From Pseudomonadota bacterium (GTDB lineage: Bacteria; Pseudomonadota; Alphaproteobacteria; Acetobacterales; Acetobacteraceae): 5,640 nucleotides of DNA. The stretch lies in the NCBI GenBank assembly GCA_021808185.1, contig JAKBCB010000270.1, positions 1-5,640 on the forward strand. Direction: 5' to 3'. The notes below the pieces were generated by a model. The model did not search any database. It saw only the letters and a program-made list of their open reading frames with translations, and was not told the origin of the DNA. The position numbers and the translations under genes were made by a program. Shown in pieces: positions 1 through 5,550 of this stretch (positions within the stretch are counted from its first letter, which is position 1; the number at the start of each line of letters is the position of its first letter).

Positions 1-160
1 GCTTGAAGATGTTACCGCTATACGCCCTCTCGCCTTCGAACACGCCGCTGGCATAGTGCAGCCCGTGGGAGAGAACATGCAGCTTGGCGTCCCGCCAGGG
101 CACCATGACGCCATCATACCAGATTACCCCATCGCGGTCGTCGAAAGGAACTAGCGCCAT
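1..160 (-). CDS. ilvE: Branched-chain amino acid aminotransferase, N-terminal part
   Basis: Only the first 53 codons are present; the gene runs off the left edge. IlvE is a PLP-dependent, fold-type IV transaminase that swaps the amino group between glutamate and the 2-oxo acids of leucine, isoleucine and valine, the last step of their synthesis, in the cytoplasm. The visible part reads MALVPFDDRDGVIWYDGVMV, then a W-x-D-A-x-x-H-V-L-S-H-G-L-H-Y segment (residues 22-36) and G-V-F-E-G-E-R-A-Y (residues 39-47), which is the conserved N-terminal block of bacterial IlvE. The PLP lysine lies outside the window. The ATG at 160-158 is supported by a GAGGA ribosome site (plus-strand TCCTC at 169-173, 8 bases away). 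It is divergent from the MarR gene. A D-amino acid or aminodeoxychorismate-type member of the same fold is less likely given the H-G-L-H-Y and F-E-G-x-R-x-Y pattern. Confidence 0.9.
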   Translation of the reverse strand, partial: MALVPFDDRDGVIWYDGVMVPWRDAKLHVLSHGLHYASGVFEGERAYSGNIFK

Positions 161-179
161 TGAAGCGTTCCTCGCAAGA

Positions 180-209
180 TTGTTGCTTTCAGCGGGCTGA
201 CGCTATAAT
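180..209 (+). promoter_or_regulatory. Sigma-70 type promoter for the MarR/response regulator operon
   Basis: A perfect TATAAT lies at 204-209 and stands out in this GC-rich window. Two -35 candidates exist: TTGTTG at 180-185 (18-base spacer) or TTGCTT at 183-188 (15-base spacer); neither is a strong match. The start of transcription would be near 216, giving a leader of about 35-45 bases before the MarR start. The -10 is convincing, the -35 is not. Confidence 0.55.
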
Positions 210-228
210 GCGACTCGAAATCAGTCAA
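202..228 (-). promoter_or_regulatory. Candidate ilvE promoter overlapping the divergent one
   Basis: Read on the minus strand, TTGACT (plus positions 228-223) is followed after 15 bases by TATAGC (207-202), a near-consensus -35 and a reasonable -10 with a short spacer. Transcription would start near 195, leaving about 35 bases before the ilvE ATG. The -10 shares bases with the plus-strand TATAAT, so the two promoters would compete for RNA polymerase. A weak half-site pair, GACT-N7-AGTC (212-226), lies over this -35 and just downstream of the plus-strand -10, a typical place for a MarR operator, but its arms are too short to be persuasive. Confidence 0.35.
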
Positions 229-260
229 TGAACCTGTCGTAGTTCGAGGGAATGTCAGAT

Positions 261-866
261 ATGCCCGACCCGAAGGGCGACGCGAGGCGCGCCGCCCCGC
301 AACCCGCCGCCGTCAGGGTGGCGGACTCACGCGCCGCCGATGCGAAGGCGCAGCCGTCGCAGGCCGGTTCCAGCCTGCTGTTCCTGCGCGAGGAGGAAAT
401 CCGCGCGGCCCAGGATCTGCTGTTCTTCGCCTATCGCGACTTCACCAATGCCGCGGATGTGATCCTCGATGAGCTGGGCATGGGCCGCGCGCATCATCGC
501 ACCCTGCACTTCATCGGCCGCAACCCCGGCCTGCCGGTCAGCGAATTGCTGGCGATCCTGCGCATCACCAAACAGAGCCTCGCGCGCGTGCTCACCGAAC
601 TGGTCAGCCAGGGCTACGTGGCGCAGGCGCAGGGCCGCGCCGACCGGCGGCAGCGGCTGCTGACGCTGACCCCCGCCGGGCAGGCGCTGGAACGTCGGCT
701 GTTCGAGCGGCAGCGCGAGCGCATCGTCGCCGCCTACCGAGAGGCCGGGGCCGGCGCGGTCGAGGGCTTCCGCCGGGTGATGCGCGGCATCATGGACGAG
801 CAGGCCCGCGCCTACACCGACCGCGCCGAGGGGGCCGCGCGCGAACCGCGCCCCCGCCAGATGTGA
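261..866 (+). CDS. MarR-family transcriptional regulator, PetP-like
   Basis: A winged-helix DNA-binding protein of about 201 residues, expected to act as a dimer in the cytoplasm. Counting from the upstream ATG at 252, residues 1-40 are a charged, Ala/Pro-rich tail that looks disordered. L-F-L-R-E-E-E-I (43-50) and L-L-F-F-A-Y-R-D-F (55-63) begin the dimerisation helices. G-R-A-H-H-R-T-L-H-F-I-G-R-N-P-G (77-92) leads into the helix-turn-helix at about 94-118 (I-T-K-Q-S-L-A-R-V-L in the recognition helix), and the wing follows at about 122-139 (R-A-D-R-R-Q-R-L-L-T-L-T). From memory, the R-x-H-H-R and I-T-K-Q-S-L blocks match PetP, encoded beside petR in Rhodobacter capsulatus. I prefer the ATG at 261 because GAGGG (246-250) sits 10 bases before it but only 1 base before the ATG at 252. 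The response regulator follows 9 bases after the stop, so the two are an operon. The ligand is unknown; autoregulation of the divergent promoter region is an inference. Confidence 0.9.
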   Translation: MPDPKGDARRAAPQPAAVRVADSRAADAKAQPSQAGSSLLFLREEEIRAAQDLLFFAYRDFTNAADVILDELGMGRAHHRTLHFIGRNPGLPVSELLAILRITKQSLARVLTELVSQGYVAQAQGRADRRQRLLTLTPAGQALERRLFERQRERIVAAYREAGAGAVEGFRRVMRGIMDEQARAYTDRAEGAAREPRPRQM

Positions 867-875
867 GGCGCCACT

Positions 876-1586
876 GTGCCGGAGGACGCGCTGATCCTGG
901 TGGTGGACGACGACGACCGGCTGCGCGGCCTGCTCTCGCGCTACCTGGGTGAGAACGGGTTTCGCGTCACCACCGCCGCCAGCGCCGCCGAGGCGCGCGA
1001 CCGGCTGCGCTTCCTGCAACCGGACCTGATGGTGCTGGACGTGATGATGCCGGGTGAGACCGGCCTCGCCCTGACCGAAAGCCTGCGCCAGGACAGCAGC
1101 GACGTGCCCGTGCTGTTGCTGACCGCGCGCGGCGGGCCGGAGGACCGGATCGCGGGATTCGAGGCAGGCGCCGACGACTACCTGCCCAAACCGTTCGACC
1201 CGCGCGAGCTGGTGCTGCGCATCCGCGCCATGCTGCGCCGCGCCCCGCCGCCGCCACCGCCCGGCCCGCCAAGCGGGCCGGTGCAACTGGGCGCGCTGGA
1301 ATTCGACCCTGATCGTGGCGAGATGCGCGGCGAGGTGCGCGCGCATTCCGGCCCGGTGCGCCTGACCGGCGGCGAGGCGGCGTTGCTCGCGGTGCTCGCG
1401 CGCAAGCCGAACGAGGTGCTCACCCGCGAAGACATCGCCGCCGCCCTCGGCGGCGACGAGGCGGGCGAGCGGGCGATCGACGTGCAGGTGACGCGGCTGC
1501 GCCGCAAGATCGAGGTCGATCCGCGCGAGCCGCGATTCCTGCACACGGTGCGTGGGCGGGGGTATGTGCTGAAGCCGGGGGCCTGA
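876..1586 (+). CDS. OmpR-family response regulator, PetR-like
   Basis: A complete 236-residue two-component response regulator with a receiver domain (about 5-122) and a winged-helix output domain (about 137-233). Key receiver residues are present: the acidic pocket D-D-D-D at 11-14, the phospho-acceptor D55 in V-L-D-V-M-M-P-G, T83, and K105 in Y-L-P-K-P-F-D-P. The linker is a proline run (124-132). The DNA-recognition helix is about 200-213 (A-I-D-V-Q-V-T-R-L-R-R-K-I-E), followed by the wing hairpin V-R-G-R-G-Y-V-L. The GTG start at 876 has a GAGG site (865-868) overlapping the MarR stop, 7 bases away, which suggests coupled translation. It should bind DNA after phosphorylation by a histidine kinase. 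No kinase follows directly; the likely partner starts at 5551. The neighbour pair resembles petP-petR of R. capsulatus, where PetR is needed for growth, but no cytochrome bc1 genes are visible here. Targets are unknown. Confidence 0.95.
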   Translation: MPEDALILVVDDDDRLRGLLSRYLGENGFRVTTAASAAEARDRLRFLQPDLMVLDVMMPGETGLALTESLRQDSSDVPVLLLTARGGPEDRIAGFEAGADDYLPKPFDPRELVLRIRAMLRRAPPPPPPGPPSGPVQLGALEFDPDRGEMRGEVRAHSGPVRLTGGEAALLAVLARKPNEVLTREDIAAALGGDEAGERAIDVQVTRLRRKIEVDPREPRFLHTVRGRGYVLKPGA

Positions 1587-1614
1587 ACCGGCCGCCAGCC
1601 CGTGCGACGGAAGC

Positions 1615-1636
1615 GTTGCGCGTGCCGGCGCGCAAC
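1615..1636 (+). terminator. Hairpin after the response regulator gene, possible terminator
   Basis: GTTGCGCG (1615-1622) and CGCGCAAC (1629-1636) are a perfect 8-bp inverted repeat with a TGCCGG spacer; a T-G pair can close it to a four-base loop. It starts 29 bases after the response regulator stop. No run of T follows, so it is not a classical intrinsic terminator. It could be a Rho-assisted terminator, a 3'-end stabiliser or a protein-binding site. The rest of the gap 1587-1710 shows no gene; it holds an AACGTT palindrome (1640-1645) and the GGGGAGG ribosome site (1699-1705) of the next gene. Confidence 0.35.
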
Positions 1637-1710
1637 AGTAACGTTCCCACCGAGCGCCATCGGCGCGCCGCGCCGCATGGCCGCACGCCGCCCATTTCGG
1701 GGAGGACGCC

Positions 1711-2412
1711 GTGGCAACGCTGCTCGACAACGTCATCAACTTCATCCCGGCGGCGGGCGGGCTCGGCACCGCCGCGATGGGGCTTGTCGATGCGTCGAAG
1801 TATTTCGACGGCGGCCCCTCCGCGATCGGCTTTACCGGCATCGAACAGGCGCTCGGGCCGTTCCTGCCCGCCCCGGCCACCCCCCTCGGCGTCGCGTTCG
1901 GACGGGCGGAGGTTCTGGCGACGCTGCGCGCCAACTGGATGAACGGGGTGGCAGTGGGCGACCAGAAGGCCAAGGCCAAGGCGCTCGTGCATCTCGGCCT
2001 GACCAGGGGCGACGCCGCGCGCTTCGCCACGGCGGCGGGGGTGGACGCGGGCAAGCTCGCCTCGCTGGCCGCCAAGATGGCCGATGGCACCCAGCCCTCG
2101 CAGGACGAGATCAACGTCCTCGGCCAGTTCGACGCGATCCTGAGCGCCATCCTGGATGCCGCCTACGAGCGGGCCGAGCAGAAATACCGCAACGCCTGCA
2201 AGCTGCTGGCAACGGCGGTCTCGACGGTGCTCGGCGTGCTGGCTGGCTGGTTCCTCAATGGGCAGGCACTGGGATATTTCGCCTCGTCGGATTTCCCGCT
2301 GGCGCTGCTGATCGGGCTGAGCGGCGCGCCGCTGTCGCCGGTGGCGAAGGATCTGGTGTCCTCGTTGCAGGCGGCGGTATCGGCCGTCGGCGCGGCGAAG
2401 TTCAAGCGGTGA
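1711..2412 (+). CDS. Hypothetical membrane-anchored protein
   Basis: I do not recognise a named family. The 233-residue product has a soluble, mostly helical N-terminal part (about 1-160) and a hydrophobic C-terminal third. One clear membrane segment spans about 163-182 (from C-K-L-L-A-T-A to G-W-F-L); a second hydrophobic stretch, about 194-204, is short and contains prolines nearby. The C-terminus has P-L-S-P-V-A-K-D-L (207-215) followed by an amphipathic helix L-V-S-S-L-Q-A-A-V and a basic end, K-F-K-R. There is no signal peptide at the N-terminus. The GTG start at 1711 has a strong GGGGAGG site 5 bases upstream. The hydrolase gene starts 7 bases after the stop, and its ribosome site overlaps the TGA, so the two are translated together and may work together at the inner membrane. 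The 124-base upstream gap means it may have its own promoter, though none is obvious. The reading frame is sound; the function is unknown. Confidence 0.8.
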   Translation: MATLLDNVINFIPAAGGLGTAAMGLVDASKYFDGGPSAIGFTGIEQALGPFLPAPATPLGVAFGRAEVLATLRANWMNGVAVGDQKAKAKALVHLGLTRGDAARFATAAGVDAGKLASLAAKMADGTQPSQDEINVLGQFDAILSAILDAAYERAEQKYRNACKLLATAVSTVLGVLAGWFLNGQALGYFASSDFPLALLIGLSGAPLSPVAKDLVSSLQAAVSAVGAAKFKR

Positions 2413-2419
2413 GGCGGCG

Positions 2420-3274
2420 GTGACGCTGTTTCTGGACTTCCGCATTCAGGATGTGGGCGGCCCCGTCTCCGGCCCCCGGCTGTGCGAGGGCGATGGCACG
2501 GCCGCGCCGCTGTCGCTGCCCACCATCCCGCCCGCGCGGGTCGCGGGGCGGCTGGCCGGGCGCGACCTGCTGTTCGTGGCGCACGGCTTCAATAACAGCC
2601 GCCCCCAGGGCGCCTACGCGCTCGGCACGCTGGATGGCTACCTGAACCTGCCGCCGCCCGGGCTGATGATCGGCGTGCTCTGGCCGGGCGATTGCTGGCT
2701 GCCGCTGGTGGACTATCCGTTCGAGGGGGACGTGGCCGAGGCGTCCGGCAAGCGCCTTGCGGGGTTCTGCAACGATCTGGCGGGGCAGGTACGCAGCTTC
2801 TCCTTCGCCTCGCACAGTCTCGGCGCGCGGCTGGTGCTGGAGGCGCTGGGCTGGCTGACGCCCCAGGCGCGGACGCTGTGCCTGACCGCCGGCGCCATCA
2901 ACCGCGATTGCCTGACGGCGCAATACGCCGCCTCCGGCCGCAATGCCGGCGCGGTCTCGGCGCTGGCGTCGCGCAAGGATTGGGTGCTCAAGGTCGCGTT
3001 CAGCCTGGGCGACCCCCTGGCCGACCTGCTGGAAGGCGACCACACGCCGTTTCAGGCCGCGCTCGGCCGGTTCGGCCCACGCGCGCCGGTGCCGGGGAAT
3101 GTCGCGGCCCCGTGGCAGATCCCGGACGCCGAGGGCTACGACCACGGCAACTATCTGCCGCCCACCGCGCCGCCCAGACCCGGCGCCCCCCCGCCCGGCC
3201 CGCCCTGGCAGCGCCCGGCTGATTTCATCCGCCGAGCCTTCCTGGGCCGGCCGCAGACCTGGCCCCCGCTATAG
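2420..3274 (+). CDS. Alpha/beta hydrolase, DUF900-like serine hydrolase
   Basis: A 284-residue protein with the landmarks of an alpha/beta-hydrolase. H-G-F-N-N-S (55-60) is the oxyanion-hole region of the DUF900 type; V-L-W-P-G (86-90) follows the next strand; S-H-S-L-G (131-135) is the nucleophile elbow with S133 as the likely catalytic serine (Ser in place of the usual first Gly). D187 (R-K-D-W-V-L) is a candidate acid and H242 (Y-D-H-G-N-Y-L-P) the likely catalytic histidine. A Pro/Gly-rich linker (247-262) precedes a short C-terminal segment. There is no signal peptide or membrane segment, so it is cytoplasmic unless recruited by the neighbouring membrane protein. GTG start at 2420; the GAGG site (2411-2414) overlaps the upstream stop. 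Related proteins are annotated as esterase- or lipase-like, but the substrate cannot be read from the sequence. The fold call is good; the family label DUF900 is my recognition from motifs only. Confidence 0.82.
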   Translation: MTLFLDFRIQDVGGPVSGPRLCEGDGTAAPLSLPTIPPARVAGRLAGRDLLFVAHGFNNSRPQGAYALGTLDGYLNLPPPGLMIGVLWPGDCWLPLVDYPFEGDVAEASGKRLAGFCNDLAGQVRSFSFASHSLGARLVLEALGWLTPQARTLCLTAGAINRDCLTAQYAASGRNAGAVSALASRKDWVLKVAFSLGDPLADLLEGDHTPFQAALGRFGPRAPVPGNVAAPWQIPDAEGYDHGNYLPPTAPPRPGAPPPGPPWQRPADFIRRAFLGRPQTWPPL

Positions 3275-3322
3275 CCGCACCGCATTAACGCCCTTCCCAT
3301 TTTCTTCCGCTCCTGCGATAGA

Positions 3323-3346
3323 CGTTATGTTCGTAAAAACATAACG
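3323..3346. promoter_or_regulatory. Perfect 9-bp inverted repeat, probable operator
   Basis: CGTTATGTT (3323-3331) and AACATAACG (3338-3346) are exact reverse complements separated by CGTAAA. The element is 24 bases long and AT-rich, in strong contrast to the GC-rich surroundings, and lies 38 bases before the ATG of the outer-membrane protein gene. No T tract follows, so a terminator is unlikely. The size and symmetry suit a dimeric repressor or activator of the TetR, GntR or MarR kind. A weak promoter, TTCCCA (3294-3299), 17 bases, GATAGA (3317-3322), would place the transcription start inside the repeat. The remaining part of the gap 3275-3384 holds only the GGAG ribosome site (3373-3376). 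The regulator is not identified. Confidence 0.6.
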
Positions 3347-3384
3347 CCAGTCGTGCAGGGACGGCGAGAAATGGAGACATTCGG

Positions 3385-4380
3385 ATGCGACTTACCGCGA
3401 TAGCGCTGCTGGCCAGCCCGGCCCTGATACTCACCGCCCCGGCGATGGCCCAGACCACGACGGCGCCATCCGCAACCGCCGTGCCGGCGGACCTGGCCCA
3501 GCCCGCGACACCGACAGCGCAAATGCTGGCGCAGGCCGACACCGCCGCCCCAACCGCCGCCGCGACGGCGACGCAGACCTATCAGGACGGCATCAGCGGC
3601 TATTTCGCCAACTGGTTCGCCCGCTCGGACGCGGCCAAGGCCAGCCAGCCGCACTGGATGACCCCGCTCGTCACCGTCACGCCCCGCCTGGAACAGGAGG
3701 TGCGCTACGACCAACTCTGGCAGCATACCGGCACCGGCGCGAACATCGATCAGTACGACGGCGGCAAGGGGCTGGAGCTGATCCCCACCGACACCAACGA
3801 GGTGCTGCTCAATCCGCCGGCCTATCTGAACCGCAGCGTGAAGAAGCCTGCGCAGGGGTATGCCGACTGGGGCTTTCTGACGGTCAAGCAGCGGCTGGCC
3901 AGCGCCAACGAACAGGACGGCAACTACATCGTCACCGCCTTCCTCGGCGTGCAGGCGCCGAGCGGCGACGCCACGTTCACCAACCGCGCCTGGATCGTCA
4001 CCCCCACCATCGCCGGCGGCAAGGGCTGGGGCGATTTCGACATCCAGTCCACGCTGGGCATCCAGATCCCGATGTCCCAGGCCAATATCCTGGGCACCGC
4101 CTATCTGTGGAACACCACGTTCCAGTATCACGCCTTCACCTATTTCTGGCCGGAGTTCGAGACCAACGTCACGCAATGGTCGGGTGGCCTGCGCAACGGC
4201 AAGACACAGGTGATGCTGACGCCGGGCCTGATCCTGGGCCGGTTCGACCTGTTCGGGCGGGCAAAGGGGATCATCGGCGGCGGCTATCAGTTCGCGGTGA
4301 CGCCGAAGCTGACCACCGAGCCGGTGCTGACGCCGCTGTACGATCATGCCTGGATCATGACGGCGCGCGTGGCGTTCTGA
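3385..4380 (+). CDS. Secreted, probable outer-membrane beta-barrel protein
   Basis: A 331-residue protein with a Sec signal peptide: M-R at the N-terminus, a hydrophobic core (3-19), and an A-M-A cleavage motif at 20-22 before Q23. Residues 24-65 are a low-complexity Ala/Thr/Pro/Gln tract, probably a flexible periplasmic linker. From residue 66 onward the protein is rich in aromatic residues with alternating polar and hydrophobic positions, for example P-H-W-M-T-P-L-V-T-V-T-P-R-L-E-Q-E-V-R-Y and the paired strands around W-N-T-T-F-Q-Y-H-A-F-T-Y-F. It ends in A-W-I-M-T-A-R-V-A-F; a terminal phenylalanine on such a strand is the usual BAM recognition signal of outer-membrane barrels. Only one lysine- and glycine-rich loop region (I-A-G-G-K-G-W-G) stands out. 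The ATG at 3385 has GGAG 8 bases upstream. It is preceded by an inverted-repeat operator, so it is probably a separate regulated unit. Porin or transporter-like function is an inference; I cannot name the family. Confidence 0.78.
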   Translation: MRLTAIALLASPALILTAPAMAQTTTAPSATAVPADLAQPATPTAQMLAQADTAAPTAAATATQTYQDGISGYFANWFARSDAAKASQPHWMTPLVTVTPRLEQEVRYDQLWQHTGTGANIDQYDGGKGLELIPTDTNEVLLNPPAYLNRSVKKPAQGYADWGFLTVKQRLASANEQDGNYIVTAFLGVQAPSGDATFTNRAWIVTPTIAGGKGWGDFDIQSTLGIQIPMSQANILGTAYLWNTTFQYHAFTYFWPEFETNVTQWSGGLRNGKTQVMLTPGLILGRFDLFGRAKGIIGGGYQFAVTPKLTTEPVLTPLYDHAWIMTARVAF

Positions 4381-4381
4381 G

Positions 4382-4403
4382 GGCCGGGGGGAAACCCCTG
4401 GCC
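4382..4403 (+). terminator. GAAA-tetraloop hairpin between convergent genes
   Basis: GGCCGGGGG (4382-4390) pairs with CCCCTGGCC (4395-4403) around a GAAA loop: nine pairs including one G-U. A further G-U and an A-U pair extend the base to the stop codon of the upstream gene. It fills the 27-base gap between two convergent genes. Only TT follows, so the U tract is poor. In minus-strand RNA the G-U becomes an A-C mismatch, so the fold favours the plus-strand transcript, that is, the end of the outer-membrane protein gene. Confidence 0.6.
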
Positions 4404-4407
4404 TTGC

Positions 4408-5460
4408 CTAGCCCGATGCCTGGATGACCCGCATTGCGTCCTCGGGCGCGATGCGGGTCATCCCATGCACCCGGTCCACGCCGCTCGCCGGCACGATGGG
4501 CACGATGCGGCTGCTGTGGTCGAACGGCGGCGTGGCCCCGAACAGCACGAAGCTGCGCGCGCCCACGCTCGCGGCGATGTTGGCGACACCGGTATCGTTG
4601 CCGACATAGAACGCCGAGCGCGCCAGCAGCGCCGCCACCTCCGGCAGCGGCCAGCCGATCGCAAGCTCGGGCGACGGGCTGCCGGCGCGCTGGACGATCT
4701 CGGCGGCAAGCGCCGCCTCCGCCCCGCCGCCGACCAGAAAGCACCGCGACCAGCCGGCGGCGCGCAGCAGGCCGAGCAGGGCGGCGAACCGTTCGGCGCC
4801 CCATTGCTTCACCGGTTCGGAACTGCCGATGCCGATGGCCACGGGCGCGTCCCCCGCGCCGATGCGGGCGCGCACGGCGGCCGCGGCCGCGGCCGGCACC
4901 GGCAGCACCGGCTCGGCATCGGCGGGAACGATGCCGGCGGCGGCGAGCCATGCGCTCGCCTGCTCGTACGGGTGCAGCGGCAGTGCCTTGGCCGGCAGGA
5001 AGGGCGGGCGGTTGAGCCAGAGCCGCTGCGTTCCGAACCCGTAGCCCAGCCGTGCCGGAATGCCGGCCAGCGCCGCCGCCAGCGCCAGCGTGTGCGAATG
5101 GTGCAGCAGCACCAGCGCGTCGAATGACTCCGCGCGCAGATCGGCGACGAGGCCGACGGGGGCACGGTGGCCCTTGGTGCCGCCGCGCAGCCAGAGCACG
5201 CGGCCCACGCTCGGCTCGGCGGCGAAGATCTGGTCAGCGGCGGAGCCTGGCTTGGTGACCAGCGTCACCGGCGCGCCGACCGCGTCCGCGATGGCGCGGA
5301 TATGCGGCAGATGCCAGATCATGTCGCCGATGCCGGGCAATGGCTGCACCACGGCCACCTCGCCGCCGCGCGGCAGCAACGGCCCCGCCGGCGCGGGCAC
5401 GCGCTCGGCCGGGCGCAGCACGGCGCGCGCGCGGGACAGATCGATCATGGCGCGGACCAT
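4408..5460 (-). CDS. Glycosyltransferase family 9 protein (heptosyltransferase-like)
   Basis: A 350-residue GT-B fold enzyme of family GT9, the family of ADP-heptose:LPS heptosyltransferases, which build the inner core of lipopolysaccharide on the cytoplasmic face of the inner membrane. The N-terminal domain has V-V-Q-P-L-P-G-I-G-D-M-I-W-H-L-P-H (about 37-53), the acceptor-side G-x-G-D loop. The C-terminal domain has I-G-I-G-S-S-E-P-V-K-Q-W, where GT9 enzymes contact the nucleotide sugar, then V-G-N-D-T-G-V-A-N-I-A-A-S-V-G (about 286-300) and F-G-A-T-P-P. The usual His of the D-[ST]-G-x-x-H motif is Asn294 here. I chose the ATG at 5460 because GGGG lies 7 bases upstream (plus 5468-5471); the frame stays open to an ATG at 5538, which would add a Pro/Arg-rich stretch that does not look like protein, and an ATG at 5448 is also possible. 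The stop is TAG. The exact sugar and acceptor are not known; O-antigen or other glycan transfer is possible. Confidence 0.87.
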   Translation of the reverse strand: MVRAMIDLSRARAVLRPAERVPAPAGPLLPRGGEVAVVQPLPGIGDMIWHLPHIRAIADAVGAPVTLVTKPGSAADQIFAAEPSVGRVLWLRGGTKGHRAPVGLVADLRAESFDALVLLHHSHTLALAAALAGIPARLGYGFGTQRLWLNRPPFLPAKALPLHPYEQASAWLAAAGIVPADAEPVLPVPAAAAAAVRARIGAGDAPVAIGIGSSEPVKQWGAERFAALLGLLRAAGWSRCFLVGGGAEAALAAEIVQRAGSPSPELAIGWPLPEVAALLARSAFYVGNDTGVANIAASVGARSFVLFGATPPFDHSSRIVPIVPASGVDRVHGMTRIAPEDAMRVIQASG

Positions 5461-5550
5461 TGCAGCACCCCGGCGCGGGCCGCAAGCCGGCGCCCTGGAC
5501 GGCGGCGCCCGGCGCGGATTAGCTGGCGGGCAAGCCACGGAGGATGCGCG
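5461..5550. other. Divergent intergenic region with a GC-rich hairpin
   Basis: This 90-base gap between the glycosyltransferase and kinase starts must hold the promoters of both unless transcription comes from further away. No AT-rich -10 stands out. GCCGGCGCC (5486-5494) can pair with GGCGCCCGGC (5504-5513) with one bulged C and a 9-base loop; in such GC-rich DNA this may be chance. A strong GGAGG ribosome site for the plus-strand gene lies at 5539-5543. Confidence 0.35.

Noticed and set aside
327..2150. A 607-codon open frame on the minus strand covering the MarR and response regulator genes and half of the membrane-protein gene.
   Set aside because: Its product has no recognisable domain and is rich in Ala, Arg, Gly and Gln, as expected for the antisense frame of GC-rich genes. 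The plus-strand frames carry clear family motifs.
1420..2445. A long minus-strand open frame opposite the end of the response regulator and the membrane-protein gene.
   Set aside because: Low-complexity Arg/Ala/Gly composition, no motif and no convincing ribosome site; it is a shadow of the plus-strand genes.
3329..3345. A possible alphaproteobacterial LexA box, since GTTC occurs at 3329-3332.
   Set aside because: The second GTTC expected after seven bases is absent (CATA instead); the site is a dyad, not the direct repeat that alphaproteobacterial LexA uses.
3325..4347. A 340-codon minus-strand open frame opposite the outer-membrane protein gene.
   Set aside because: The plus-strand frame has a signal peptide, a barrel-type C-terminus and a ribosome site; the minus frame has a repetitive Arg/Gly composition and no family features.
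4877..4900. A GGCCGC-type short tandem repeat inside the glycosyltransferase gene.
   Set aside because: It simply encodes an alanine run in the linker between the two domains, using GCC and GCG codons; it is too short and in-frame to suggest phase variation.
5461..5538. N-terminal extension of the glycosyltransferase to the ATG at 5538.
   Set aside because: The extra 26 residues are Pro/Arg/Ala-rich without similarity to the GT9 start, and that ATG would overlap the region just before the kinase ribosome site without a good ribosome site of its own.
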